This document shows positions 23,322 through 34,628 of a DNA stretch of 64,000 bases, piece after piece (the stretch's first letter is position 1; each line of letters opens with the position of its first letter). Under the pieces are notes generated by a model. It did no database searches. It worked only from the letters and a program-made list of their open reading frames with translations, and was not told the origin of the DNA. This stretch comes from Rutpela maculata. Taxonomy: Eukaryota; Arthropoda; Insecta; Coleoptera; Cerambycidae. The position numbers were made by a program, and so were the translations under genes. Location: contig OW386285.2 in assembly GCA_936432065.2 (NCBI GenBank), positions 44,509,920-44,573,919 of the forward strand. The letters are read 5' to 3'.

Positions 23322-23466
23322 CAGGGTCGGATGTCGGATTATCCAATAGGCTAACTACGCTGTAGCCTAAGGGCGCCAATGCGTGAAGGGTTTTCGGTTT
23401 TCTACCTCACCACCAACCCTCCCAGCTTATCTTGCAATTTTCATGCCAATTCTTAATCCGGCCCTG
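23322..23466. mobile_element. 145-bp hAT-type MITE
   Basis: Ends are CAGGGTCGGAT and, reverse complemented, CAGGGCCGGAT. Flanks are CGTCCTCA (23314-23321) and CGTCCTTA (23467-23474), matching at seven of eight bases. Confidence 0.75.
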
Positions 23467-23474
23467 CGTCCTTA

Positions 23475-24085
23475 GTGAATTTCAAAAAGAAAAATCGTGG
23501 TAGTAGGCAGTAGTAAATGATGGTGGTGTTAGTGTTTTGTGGTTTTCGCAAAGAATCCATTTCAACCGATTTTTTTTTTCTTGAAATTATTTTAGTGACC
23601 TTTATATGTTTCACTAGTAAAATGGTTAGAGTATGGTTAATGTTAGGAGAAAATGCTGCCCTGGGAAAATTAGCAGCCAAAAAAAAAGCTCGTTGTAAAA
23701 TATTAGTTTGTTCCGGGGGATTTGCGGGTGGGCCGCCGGTTCGTGGGCTGTGTACAACACTGACTTTTTTAATAAGAAATTTTAAAGAAAAATATATTGA
23801 GATATGTCATATTTTTATTTATAGAATATATGTTCAATTTTGTCATTACATTTTTATTTATTACAACTATACTATAAATAATAAAAGTTCATGTGTGATA
23901 AGACTGTATTATACATTTTAAATCTTACTTATAGTTGAGTACTTCTCTTTTTCCCGAATTCGGGTTATAAAAAAATTTAAAAAGTATTTTTTACTCATTC
24001 GAATTGCTCAAAGCCGTTTCCGCTCTTGTTCTTGATTCGTTTAACAGTTTATTGTGTAATTTGTTCATTACACCTTCCTGCAGAA
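23475..24085. other. No gene recognised
   Basis: A 134-residue frame (23517-23921) is open, but it is hydrophobic, AT-rich and without a domain, so I do not call it a gene. Confidence 0.4.
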
Positions 24086-24540
24086 AGAAGTCGTGTCCTA
24101 AGGTTCTGATCTAACTTTCCTGCAGATTTTGACACACTGATACTAATTTAGACACGCAAAATGTTCCTATTTGTCAGTTTTCCAGTGCCACCCTGTTTTA
24201 TTACTCTTATGATATAGCTTTTCTGAAGTATTTTGATGCGCTGAATCCAAGTTTGGATACATAAAAATTTTCTATCTCTCTAAAATCTCATCTTTGCTCT
24301 TTTAGGGGATAGAAATGGAGTGGCAGAGGGAAACTGACACCATAGAAAAAATTTTTGAGTCCAAAATTGGTTTCGGAAAAGTTAGATCAGGACAAGTCTT
24401 TTTTTAGCCCTTTTTAGGGATAAAAGGGGGTGGTAGAGGAAAACCAACGCGATAGAAGAATTATTTGTCCAAAATTGGCTTCAACGCGTCAAAATACTTC
24501 AGAAAAGTTAGATCAGAACCTTAGGACAAGACTTTTTTTT
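24086..24540. mobile_element. 455-bp foldback element
   Basis: The left arm 24086-24133 (TGTCCTAAGGTTCTGATCTA...) is mirrored by 24489-24540. Inside, two related units with GGGATA(G/A)AA and TGGTAGAGG or TGGCAGAGG suggest an internal duplication. Confidence 0.7.
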
Positions 24541-24800
24541 TGTAGAGCTGTGTTATTATTATTTTTTGGGCCGCAGACAAACAATTTTCCGGTAAAATTT
24601 TAGGTACCTCATCCGCCCCTGGGCGTTCTAATTTCATTTTTAGTATAGTTTTACGTGAAGACATTACTTGTGACTTCTCAGTATTTACACGGATCTTCCA
24701 CTGGCAGTAATACACCGTGGCACGAGCCTAATGGGCCTTAAGTAGCATGTGTCGCTCGGAATATGCGCATACAAGGCTGTACCATCGCCATACATGACCA
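24541..24800 (-). pseudogene. LINE reverse transcriptase fragment
   Basis: On the minus strand MYGDGTALYAHIPSDT (equivalent of YADDTALY) near 24796-24750 is followed by QWKIRVNTEKSQVMSS near 24700-24655. Both are conserved reverse transcriptase segments of Jockey/I-type LINEs. One frame change separates them. The second catalytic aspartate reads as glycine. The foldback at 24086-24540 abuts its 3' side. Confidence 0.6.
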
Positions 24801-24906
24801 GTTAAGTTGCCTCTCGATCTCGCAATCATATATAGTTAGATGAATTGGAAAACCAAATTCGTCGCAGCTATAAAACATTTTAAAAAACGTTCATTAGTAT
24901 TCTTAT

Positions 24907-24926
24907 AGAATAGAATAGAATAGAAT
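24907..24926 (-). repeat. (ATTCT)n tail at the LINE 3' end
   Basis: Four pentamer units (AGAAT on the + strand) end the LINE read on the minus strand. CR1-type LINEs typically end in a short ATTCT-type microsatellite and not in poly(A). Confidence 0.7.
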
Positions 24927-25190
24927 TTATTTTGCCATTTTTTTGATACATAGATTATGTACATTTGGCACGTCTAAATAACAATATTTAGTTACAATAA
25001 TTGATACAAATTGAAATAAACAATTTGTCTGTCTCATTACAGCAATAAAACTTAAAATAAAATACACAAATACACAAAAATACACATTAATAAAAGAACT
25101 TATAAATATGTATAAAAACAAACAAACCTCTTATAAGAGCTCTGTCTATACAAATGAAACACAACAGATTAAAAATAATAATATCAAATT

Positions 25191-25457
25191 TTATCTATTT
25201 AAAAATTCGTCAACACTATAAAATGCATTTTCTATTAATAGTTTTCTTATTTCTTTTTTAAATAAAGATAAGTTCAATTCTTTCATAGTTTTAGGAACGC
25301 TGTTAAATAAAATAATACAATTATAGTGCAGTGAGTTTTGAAATGTCGCTGTTTTATGCACTGGGATCAACAACAGATCTTTATGTCTTGTATTATATAA
25401 ATGATTATCTCCGGAAGTGGAGAAGGGTATAAATTTGTTTTTGCAAATACCAGACAT
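25191..25457 (-). pseudogene. LINE ORF2 C-terminal tail (shifted frame)
   Basis: MSGICKNKFIPF...HLYNTRHKDLLLIP...LFNSVPKTMKELN...FYSVDEFLNR is the usual C-terminal end of this LINE group, ending in a stop at about 25191. It overlaps the catalytic part in a different frame, which places a one- or two-base indel near 25435-25455. Confidence 0.8.
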
Positions 25458-26428
25458 TTGTAGATATAGATACTAGGTACTGTAAAAATATTATATTTTT
25501 TAAATAATTCCTTACAACTGGATCTATTACTTAGGTTAAAAATTAGTCTTAGTAATCTCTTCTGGGAAACAAATACTCGTTGTATATGACTTGAACGGCC
25601 CCATACTAATATATTCAATGATAAATGTGGATAAGCTAAAGCATAATACACACTTATCAGGCCCGTCTGGGCAATTGTATCCTTTAGCTGTAGAACAGCG
25701 AAGTAGGCTTTATTAAGCAATTTACAAATGTGCTCTATATGCAGTTCCCATGTTAACCTGCTGTCTATGTAGGTGCCTAGGAATTTTGTTGAATCAATAA
25801 AATTTATGTCAACACTAGAGATTAATGCCCTCCTAAAATTAAAATTTATAAAAACGGTTTTTTCATCATTCAAAATTAGCTTATTTCTCTGGCACCATGC
25901 GTGTACATCGTCTAGTGTGACATAAATTTTATGATATAATTCTTCCTGCGTGACAGCTGATACCGAGACAGTGGTATCATCTGCATACATCGTGGTAACG
26001 CCATGTTGAATGTAATTTGGCAGATCGTTAATGTAAATCAAAAATAATAGAGGGCCTAATATTGAGCCTTGGGGGACCCCCAAGGTTACGTCATGGATAT
26101 TTGATTGAAATTCGTTACACTTTACTACTAATTTACGATTTTCCATGTAGGAGTTAATGCAACTTAAAAGACATCCTCGTATACCAATAGCTTCCAATTT
26201 TTTCGACAGTATATGCCTGTCCACAGAATCGAAAGCTCTCGATAAATCGAAAAACAGCGACACAACATATTTGCCCTCATCTAATTCTTTATAAATATAT
26301 TTAAAGAAATATGCCGATGCCGTTTCAGTTGATTTTCTTGGCCTGAATCCATGTTGATATTCGGTCAGTATTTTATTTTGTTCTATAAATGACATGATAC
26401 GGTCGTAAATAATTTTTTCCAATATTTT
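25367..26428 (-). pseudogene. LINE reverse transcriptase, catalytic part
   Basis: In frame with the upstream part, it holds GFRPRKSTETA, FDLSRAFDSVD (first catalytic aspartate), GVPQGSILGPLLFLIYINDL, MYADDTTV (catalytic YADD) and the thumb KFLGTYIDSRLTWELH. Near 25435 the frame shifts, and the rest of the protein is read in another frame. The catalytic residues are all present, so this copy is young compared with the other LINEs in the window. Confidence 0.88.
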
Positions 26429-26965
26429 CTAGAATACACTTAAAAGAGAAATTTGCCGGTAATTTTCAACACTATTTTTACAGCCCTTTTTAAAAATGGG
26501 GATTATGGACGCGATTTTAAGAAAGTCAGGAAATTCTCCGTTAACCAGTGACATATTTATGAGGTACAAAAGCGATGGTAATATATTGTCAGATATATTT
26601 TTTATTATGTGTGCAGTAAGGCCGTCCATACCAGATGATTTCTTATTTTTGAGGTTATGTATGACGTTTGATAGTTCTTTTTCGTCAACAGGATAAAAAA
26701 TTATTGAATTTGGGATATATTTAGATACTGTACACGGTAGAGATAAATTATGCCCAAAATGTGCATTAATATTGTCAGGGACGACACTGGAAAAATATGA
26801 AGCAAAGCAATTTGACACTTGATTTCCGTCTGAAGATAATTTGTTCTGGATATTAAGGCTTATATGGCAAGGACTGGCCCTTGTCCTTCCCAGTTTGTTA
26901 TTAATGATATTCCAGGTTTCTTTGGTTTTATTGTCTGCATTTATTATTTTATTAAATCCATGCAA
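26429..26965 (-). pseudogene. LINE reverse transcriptase, N-terminal part
   Basis: This 178-residue stretch starts inside the linker before the reverse transcriptase (TWNIINNKLGRTRASP) and reaches the first conserved blocks (KKSSGMDGLTAHIIKN, IIPIFKKGCKNSVENYRQISLL). It ends at a TAG at 26429-26431. The next codons continue without a frame shift into KILEKIIYDR, so one nonsense change separates it from the downstream part. Confidence 0.85.
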
Positions 26966-27144
26966 TAATGTACAACGAGGCTATTTTTTAATGATTTAAT
27001 ATTGATCGTTTGATTGATTTGAAATGGAGGTGGGTTATAGCCAGCCATCTTTGTACTAATGAGATCTATTGTACTGTACGTGTTTATAGTATCTCTTCCA
27101 AACCGATGGCTTTGATAATCCGCTAAATCAGCATAGGGTCATAT

Positions 27145-27820
27145 TATTCTAGGAGCTACTGTCGAAAAGTGAAAAATTTATCAAACCACTAACCGAAGTG
27201 GTGTATTCGTCCAAATAAGCAAACTTGTCTCTTGTAAATATGGGCCTTAAGGGCCGGCAATGTATATTGCGGGCCTGTGAAAAATTGAACGTATTTCATC
27301 GTAATCAAACCACTAGGTTCTTCGGTTTGACTGTAGTTGTAGGTGAAAGGTTTGCATTGACACAGTCGGCGAGAGAGTTTTCTCAAACTCAGAAAAAAAA
27401 CCCGAATCGTATTGTAATCAAATCGGCCAAAGTTTGTGGCAAATGTTTTCAATTGTCCAAAAAATGAAAGAAATACAATTGGCGGGAATTTTGAAAGAGG
27501 GGAGGAAGAGTTATTGGGGCAATTATGAGCATAAAATCCAGGTTTACACTGTAAATGTCACCAAACAAGAAATTCAAGCTAAAAACTATCGACTACATTT
27601 TTATATACTCCAAACACCCTATAAAACATTATATTATCATCGGCGAGAATTTTTATTAAAACTAACCCCCCCCCCCCCCAAAAATTGCCGGCCCTTAAGG
27701 CCCATATTCACAAGAGACTAGCAAACTTGTCTCTTGAGAATATGTTTGGACGAATACTATCATCAAACCACTTCGGTTAGTGGTTTGATAAATCACTTTT
27801 CGACACTAGCTCCTAGAATA
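27145..27820. mobile_element. 676-bp MITE with about 100-bp terminal inverted repeats
   Basis: Both ends start TATTCTAGGAGCTA(C/G)TGTCG. The inverted repeats run inward past CCACTAACCGAAGTGG, ACTTGTCTCTTG and GGGCCTTAAGGGCCGG. TAT lies on both outer sides (27142-27144 and 27821-27823), a possible 3-bp duplication. The two short frames inside are not recognisable proteins. A run of about 13 C lies near 27667-27680. Confidence 0.75.
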
Positions 27821-27834
27821 TATGTTTAGTTGTC

Positions 27835-28050
27835 TCTTCCGTGTGACCGAATCTGCTCTTGTCATCTCCTATCATGCCTACATACTTTGTAGGTTTGAAA
27901 GATGGAAGCGTATTTTCCAATCCTTCTGGATATTTGCCATTCCTTATATTCTTGCACCTACCGCAGGAATAGTTTCGGGTCCGTATGTATGTCAGTTTAG
28001 GACAGTCAATCGAATTTACCCATGTGTTTCTTTCATACAGATATCCACTT
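27835..28050 (-). pseudogene. Possible degraded coding fragment, unidentified
   Basis: On the minus strand one frame stays open with protein-like composition (YLYERNTWVNSIDCPK, YSCGRCKNIRNGKYPEG, SFKPTKYVGMIGDDK). I do not recognise it. It may be a remnant of a mobile-element protein. Confidence 0.25.
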
Positions 28051-28059
28051 TGTAGGTGT

Positions 28060-28523
28060 CAGGCCATTTTTTAAGCAGGGGTGGCCAAATGGTGAAAAAA
28101 ATTGGCCACTCAGTAAAATGAGTTTGGCCAGGCAAAAATTTTTACGATTGTTTAAACCATTCTTACAAATAACGATTGAATAAAATATATTAGGATAAAT
28201 TTAAATAAAACCAAATAAAAAAATGTGTAACTAAAGTAAAATTACATCTCCACTTTTTTTTTAATTTTCTTACAAAGTCGCGTTCACGATAAATTTCAAA
28301 TTGTGGTTCTCGCTATCGTCTATCCTTTTATTTAAAAAAATCCTGGAATGCAAGTCTTAGGTGAAGTAGGGGACAAGTATGAGGTTCTATTTTTTTAAAA
28401 GGAGACATGATTTAAAAAGTTTCACTATATTTAGTTAGACTTTTGACTGATCTGTCAGTGTCTGTGGCCACCCAGTGAAAGTCTTAAGAAATGGTCTGGT
28501 AGATCTTGTGGAAGTATCCGTAT
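28060..28523. other. No gene; possible transposon end
   Basis: CAGGGGTGGCCAAATGG near 28078 resembles a hAT terminus, and a partly mirrored GGCCACCCAGTG lies near 28470. No target duplication could be shown. Confidence 0.3.
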
Positions 28524-28876
28524 TAGGGTGGCCCATCTCTATATGGGGGTGAATTTTTTTTGCGTATTTTTTAAGTCTCACCCCACGAAAATATACTATT
28601 ATACTAGGAATAATTTATGTCAAAGTTTCAGATAATTCGGTGAACGGTAACCCGTGCCGCATTCAGGTAGAAATTTATAGATAAGATTTTATTACGGTGA
28701 TACACTTAAATTTTACTTAAAATACAAATATCTACCTCTTTTCTCATAATGTTTTATTGGTGTAATTATTTCCTAGAAATTATTTGTTTTGGAAGTTTGG
28801 AAATATAATGCACCTACGGTAGGTTTTTATGTGGTGACATTATAGCATACGTTCCTTTTTGAAAAAACATTTAACG

Positions 28877-29116
28877 ATGGCTGATGTTAGATCCTTACGA
28901 AAGGATACTTTCATTTACTTAGTTGGACACTATTCGTCACAAATCATTGGCAATAAATTGCCGTCTAATAGACAAGTATTACAAGTGCTCTTTTATAACA
29001 TTCGTGAAGTGAAGCTAAGTGTACATGAAAGTGCTAAATTAACAATAAAAGAGGTGTCAGTTTTTTGGGATAAAGCTCGCATTCCGACACGTCAGGATTT
29101 TCATTGTGTTAAATAA
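28877..29116 (+). pseudogene. Transposase N-terminal part
   Basis: The frame starts MADVRSLRKDTFIYLVGH and continues to FWDKARIPTRQDFHCVK, ending at TAA 29114-29116. Reading straight on in the same frame gives LDKLYAEWRNKNRLKGP, which is the expected continuation, so the TAA is a nonsense change. A frame shift near 29180 then leads into the next part. The family is a widespread arthropod and cnidarian uncharacterised protein that I know by pattern only. Confidence 0.6.
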
Positions 29117-29136
29117 CTAGATAAACTTTATGCAGA

Positions 29137-30585
29137 GTGGAGGAACAAAAATCGGCTAAAAGGGCCAGTGCGGGAGGTAAAGAAAAAAATTTCGTTGAAA
29201 AATTGGACGATCTTTTTGACATTTCTCATGCAAATGCATTGGAGTTGATGAAAATAGATGAAGATAAGCAGTTTTTAATTAACCAAAGAAAAAAGGGACG
29301 TCCTGGATTTATGCATGGTATTGATTACCAACTTGCTTCTCAAGAAAAATCAGCTGAGGAGAAATTACAGAAATTATCCGAACGAATGCAACGAAGTCAA
29401 CAAGAAAAAGCTAGATTAGAGGAAACAGTCACCTGTCCATCATCAAGTAGTAATTCAGCCGACTCCAACGAAAATGAAGATGAAATAATCGAAGCCCAAG
29501 AAGAGTTGTTACAAGACCAGCCTGGCCCGTCACAGCCAAAAAAGAGGAGATTGTATGGAACACGTAACATCATCACACCAAAAATAGCCGCTGCATTTGA
29601 TGCTTGCAAAATAAGCGACAGGTATGGAGTCCATATTTTGACGGCAGTAGCAGAAGCACTAGGACATGGCACCACATCTTTGTCCATCAGCAGAACCACA
29701 CTTCAGCGCTCTAGACAACGTATCCGCGAAGAAAGAGCTGAAATATTAAAAACTGCCTTCTGTAATTCTGAATTGCCGGTCCCAGTCATCCATTGGGATG
29801 GAAAACTTTTACCTTTTCTCACTGGAATGGGAAATATCGATAGACTTGCTATCTTAGTTACTAGTGGAGATATTGAACAACTACTTGGAGTACCAGCTTT
29901 GCCCAATTCAACTGGAAGAGAACAGACTGAAGCAGTTTATGATGTGCTTTGTGAATGGAATTTGGACGAAAAGGTAATAGCTTTGTGTTGTGATACAACA
30001 GCATCAAATATGGGTTATATAAATGGGGCAGCCACACTATTGCAACAAAAATTAGAAAGAGATATTCTATATTTTCCTTGTAGACATCATATTTTTGAAG
30101 TGGTTTTGAGAAGTGTGTTTGACACAAAAATGCCTTCCTCATCTGGTCCAAATGTGCCACTATTTAAACGTTTTAGGGAATTTTGGCCTAAAATAGATCA
30201 AAATAAACTAAAAACTGGATATCAGGTATCAAAAATTAAACACATTTTACAACCAGTTAAAGCCGAAATTGTAAAGTTTCTAAATGCAGCTTTAACTTTG
30301 CAACAGCCTCGTGATGATTATAAAGAATTTTTAATGCTTTCTAAACTTTTTGTTGAAGAAGAGCCCACTCACACGACATTCTATCAACCAGGGGCATTTC
30401 ATCATGCACGTTGGATGGCCAAAGCCATTTACTGTCTAAAAATATTTTTTTTCCAAAATCAGTTCCAACTAACTAAAAAAGAAAAAATAGGTATTGAAGA
30501 TATATGTCTCTTTATTGTAAAGGTTTATGTAAAGGCCTGGTTTACAGCGTCATTTGCTAGTAAAGCACCGCTTAGACTTTTGTAA
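29137..30585 (+). pseudogene. Transposase core, RNase H-like fold (hAT-like, unclassified)
   Basis: 482 residues are open. After an acidic, charged linker (residues about 85-135) comes VIHWDGKLLP (about 216-225), CCDTTASNMG (about 283-292) and FPCRHHIFEVVLRSVF (about 314-329). An aspartate at each of the first two sites and the CRHH motif match the layout of hAT-type RNase H-fold transposases (D...D...C/H motif). The original N-terminus lies upstream at 28877, and the C-terminus continues after a frame shift near 30575. The exact superfamily is unclear to me. Confidence 0.65.
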
Positions 30586-31108
30586 AGAACTCATTAATTA
30601 TCAAAATATTGACAAAGAAATATCTCAAGCCGCAAGTAGAAAAATAGTGAACCATTTGTGGTACCTTAATTCAGTAAATGTTGGCTTATCTTTCTTTGAT
30701 GACGATATTTCAGTTACCACTAAAAGAGAAATGGTTAAAGCTTTGAATAGGAAAGCACCAAATCAAGAGGGTATTAAACGACTTATGATTAGTAACATTA
30801 CTGACGTTGAAAACAAGGAAATTCAGTTCATATGCGAGAACACTAAACAGTTTTTTCAAAAATTAGGTTTGTCTATGGAATTTTTGGAAAATGATCCAAC
30901 AACATGGAGGGAAAATGAAAGTTATACCCGATGTTTCAATATTGTAAACAAAATTAAAGTTGTAAATGATGCCGCTGAGAGAGGAATCAAACTTATTACT
31001 GACTATAATGACACTTTAACAAAAAATGAAGACCAAAAACAGTTTTTACTCCAAGTTGTAAATGATTATAAATCACAGTTTCCAAATGTAAAAAAAGAAA
31101 CCCTGTAG
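30554..31108 (+). pseudogene. Transposase C-terminal part
   Basis: After the frame shift the sequence continues with LDFCKELINYQNIDKEISQ, NHLWYLNSVNVGLSFFDDD, and ends NDAAERGIKLITDYND...QKQFLLQVVNDYK...FPNVKKETL. The last segment resembles the C-terminal dimerisation part of hAT-like proteins. The stop is at 31106-31108, and the terminal repeat lies 450 bases further on. Confidence 0.6.
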
Positions 31109-31571
31109 CATGCTTTGGCCTAGTGCAAAAAATATTGTTTTTATTACTATATGTCTTGTAGATTTAGGATAATATTTGGTACTATGTATGAAAAAAACGT
31201 TTCATAATAAAATACACAAAGATAAAACGAGTTTTATTTCAAAAACTTCTAGTCTAGTTTTCTTAGACTACGAATTTACAGTAGTATGACACATGTCATA
31301 GTCACAACAGTTAATGTCTTTGATATTTGTATGACTTGATTAGTCATTCTAAAGATAAATGTTGCTGATTAAAAAAAAAAAACAATGCATCAACCAAAGA
31401 ATGTAAATAATTCCATTTACTTTTATTATTGCATAATAATGCATTCTGCGGCACCCCTTGCCTTCAATTTGCCTCAATAATATTTTGAGGGGACTGTTTT
31501 TTCTTCAAATAGAACCATTTGCAGGGGTGAGAAATAAAAAATTTCGATTTCGAAAAAGATGGGCCACCCTA

Positions 31572-33570
31572 AATTCCGTATACTATCCGTGCGATTCCTA
31601 AAAGTGGATCTTCTGCATCCACTCCTGGGTCGATTTAAGACATGTAGTTTGCCAGTTGGCATTTTGAGTCAACGCAGTCCTGTGAACTCCGATCCTCACC
31701 TCAGCTTTGATGAAGATGTAAAGGAGAGGCAGATTCAAAATCTGCTATTGATTTTGATCTTATAGTGACGGTGGCGTTAATGTTTCCTATATTAAAGTAT
31801 AATTTATAATTTTATATACCTATCACGCTTTGGTTTCGTAGGATAGCAGTGCAAGGAGTATTTTCTTCGTACAAATCATCATCACAAACACGTTGACATT
31901 TTTTTTACGTGGCGGTGGTCGTTATGGCTCTTAAGGGAACTACTTTCAATTATATGGAAACGCCATTTCGCGGTACTGCAGTAATAAAAGTTTGGAACAT
32001 CAAAAATATCTGTTCCTAATTACACGTTTGTGCTTAATATGTTTGCTAAAAAATGTCAAATTTCGCGTACTTGCGATTACAAAATCGAATTTAATAGATA
32101 TTTTCTAAATAATAATTTGTTATGGCATGTATAAATTGATGAATAATGGCTATCTCGGCAGACTGTACACCGAGCATACAGCAACAACATGCAAGTAGGT
32201 AGGTTATACTCGGTTTGGTCGTGATGAGATTCTTAGATAAAAACCACAATATTTTTACAATAATCTCAATTGCTCTTCTACACCAAACGTATAATTTTCT
32301 CAAATAACAAGCACATTCTCTAGATAGCGAATCAATATTTGCTTTTAATAGCATAAATACTTAAATTCTAGACAGTTCATGAAACTCAGTGATAACCATC
32401 TTAAGCCGTATTATTCAGTTTGACGGCCTTGTGCAGTACGATCTCGAAGAAATGTCTACATTCTCTGTCTTTGTTATTATCTATTGTTTACAGTCTGGAA
32501 TTTGGTATTTTATTTTCGTCACTTTCAAAGCACTCCTCACTATCCTGGACCTATATATTCCTCAGTCGTGAGAATGATTATTTCGGGAGAAAGGAAAGAG
32601 AAAGAAATAGGAAACATAATGAAATAAAAACAGAAAAAATACCTCGATTCACTTCTCCTAAGCTGGAGAATAGGACCCCTGATGGGAAATTGGCTGACAG
32701 CGGAACTGTCCAAATTTTTTATACATTTATAGATTTTGACCTCCTGAACAACAATTTCAATGAGCACGATCTAGTTTTGGAGGAATAGGAATAGACAATT
32801 TTCATCCCTTTAGATATTCAAGAATTTTTTACTAAAAGTGCAAACGTCAAAAAATGTTTAATCACATCCAGTAATGATATAGGCATTTTTTTAGAATGTT
32901 TAAACTTTCATAATATATGTTAGTACAGTCGTAATCACATTAAAGTTCGCAACCTAAAGCAGTCGTTGCAAACATTTTTCTTGCTTGAATCAGGTTTTTT
33001 CCTGTAATATAATATACCTCCCTCCTCACCGACAGAGATTCATGGCCGCAAAAAATGTATAAGCATTTCTGTTTCAAATGGCTTACTAAAAAACATGTAG
33101 GGAAATTTTTTACCCTTGTGTCTTCTAAAATATTATTATTATATAAAATGCTAATAAAAGTTTCTCTTCTAATTTAAACTAATTAACTATACAAAATGTA
33201 TAATAATAATAATGGTAATAAACGTCTTTATTATTTTGTAAGGGAGTATACAATGATTACGTATAATTTTGTTTGAATTACAAAAATAAAGGGCAAAATT
33301 CAGTTTTTACACGAAGGGTATGTGGTAACTGGTAACTACTGTTCTTCCACTTAACCAGCAACTAATACAATTTATTTCAGTAAATGTATAATGGCACATA
33401 CATACAAAATAATGAATATATGCACAATGCATGTACAATGAGCCAATTTAGCATTTTTTTTAAACTCATATTTCGAAAGTAAACCTTGTAGTTAGTAAAT
33501 GTGCAAAATATTTTTTTTTTTTTCAACTGCTTCTCCCTCAAAATACATAATGAAAATAGAGCACGCGAAA
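31572..33570. other. No gene recognised
   Basis: The longest frame (32420-32788, 122 residues) is rich in charged residues in its second half, but no domain is visible. A run of T (33510-33523) and AT-rich tracts occur. Confidence 0.35.
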
Positions 33571-33578
33571 ACGCAGTG

Positions 33579-33586
33579 TGACGTCA
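33579..33586. promoter_or_regulatory. TGACGTCA palindrome upstream of the THAP sequence
   Basis: A perfect CRE/ATF-type octamer lies 115 bases before the ATG of the THAP-like frame, in a locally GC-rich stretch. It may be a relic of a promoter. No experimental support is implied. Confidence 0.3.
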
Positions 33587-33700
33587 CATCACTCCTGGCG
33601 GTCGACCGCTCGCCTGTTCCTATACAGTTTCATACGGCACGCACGACGGACATGCTAATTTCGTTCATATCTTTTAAGTGTTCTGTATTTTGTTATTAAC

Positions 33701-33999
33701 ATGAATTAAAAAAGAGGGTTATATAGATATTGTATAGTTCCAGACGGCAAAAGTACATCAGTGTCTACTCCCAATAAAATATTTATTTCATTACCATGTG
33801 ATGAAATTATTAGGAATTTGGGGCAGCAAGTTATGCAAAGGGATAAATTTGTTAGTCATAAAGGGACGAATTATTGTTGTGAGGATCATTTTAACGTAAG
33901 TCTAGTGTAATAGGTTATTATTAAAAATAGTACAGTAATAAGCTTGAAGAGGATGTGGAAAATTATATGTATTATAAAACACCTTTTATTTGCGCATAA
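33701..33999 (+). pseudogene. THAP-domain (C2CH zinc finger) sequence, decayed, with a 47-bp intron
   Basis: From ATG 33701 the frame has an immediate TAA (33707-33709), then YRYCIVPDGKSTS, TPNKIFISLP and YCCEDHFN up to 33895. This matches the THAP fold pattern C-x-C ... C-x2-H, but the second cysteine is lost (PDGK in place of a cysteine) and the invariant tryptophan reads as glycine (NLGQQV). GTAAGT at 33896 and AG at 33941-33942 bound a 47-bp intron. After it LEEDVENYMYYK continues in frame, the usual sequence after the histidine, and TAA follows at 33997-33999. THAP proteins are DNA-binding factors or transposase-derived proteins. Confidence 0.7.
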
Positions 34000-34628
34000 C
34001 CAACAGCGTTATCGCCGTAATTTTGTCTGGCTGACCTAAAAGTCAGATACATTTGGTAGACTTTATTGAAGTAGATATGTATCTAGTTAACATACCTCTG
34101 TAATTGGACACATTTCAGCACTTATATAATCTTTATTATTATTGAAATATTCCATAACCATAAAAATGTCTAATACGGCAAAATGTTGAAATCAGTCGTT
34201 TTCTAGAGAACGCATATTTGTATGTACAAAAAATAGAATCAATAGTTAAATAACGTAAAATAACATCACACCCGCACAGTGTACAACGAAAACTCTTAAA
34301 CTGAATATAACCGCATAAATCATAGAACCAGTGGAGTGGTGTGACATCATCCGCGCCGTCGGTCGTTTCAAATATATTACGAATTGGAAATCAAATATTA
34401 GGGTTAATATTAACGCTAGCGACCTATTTTTTTCACTGTATACTTAAAGGGTTAAATACTTACGGAAAATGCAAAAAAATTATAAAGTAAATCACTAAAT
34501 GAGCCAATATGGATGTTCGTTTGCGTTAAATCATTTTCGAGGGCATTATACATTTTGGAGATTTGATGGCTGTAAGACTGTTTGAAAAGTTCAAGTTGAT
34601 GCGTTGGGTCTGTTAATAATCCCTTGAT
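34000..34628. other. No gene recognised
   Basis: AT-rich sequence with scattered CpG around 34340-34375 (GCGCCGTCGGTCG). Nothing else is identifiable. Confidence 0.4.

Larger units (their letters stand above)
24907..26990 (-). mobile_element. CR1-like LINE, 5'-truncated
   Basis: The element is read on the minus strand: reverse transcriptase from about 26965 to 25191, a short 3' untranslated region, and a pentamer tail at 24907-24926. The endonuclease is missing. A separate MITE (27145-27820) lies just upstream. The sequence 26990-27144 between them could be more LINE, but I cannot prove it. Confidence 0.7.
28524..31571 (+). mobile_element. 3,048-bp DNA transposon with RNase H-fold transposase and 15-bp terminal inverted repeats
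   Basis: The ends are an exact 15-bp inverted repeat, TAGGGTGGCCCATCT (28524-28538 and, reverse complemented, 31557-31571). TCTCACCCC occurs in both subterminal regions. Flanks ATCCGTAT (28516-28523) and ATTCCGTAT (31572-31581 region) resemble an 8-bp duplication with an added base. One decayed coding region fills the interior. Confidence 0.75.

Noticed and set aside
23517..23921. 134-residue open frame on the + strand
   Set aside because: Low-complexity, hydrophobic and AT-driven composition with no domain, no splice or start context, and an overlapping minus frame of similar length.
32420..32788. 122-residue open frame at 32.4-32.8 kb
   Set aside because: No recognisable domain and no similarity between its halves; probably chance. 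It was kept only as part of a gene-free stretch.
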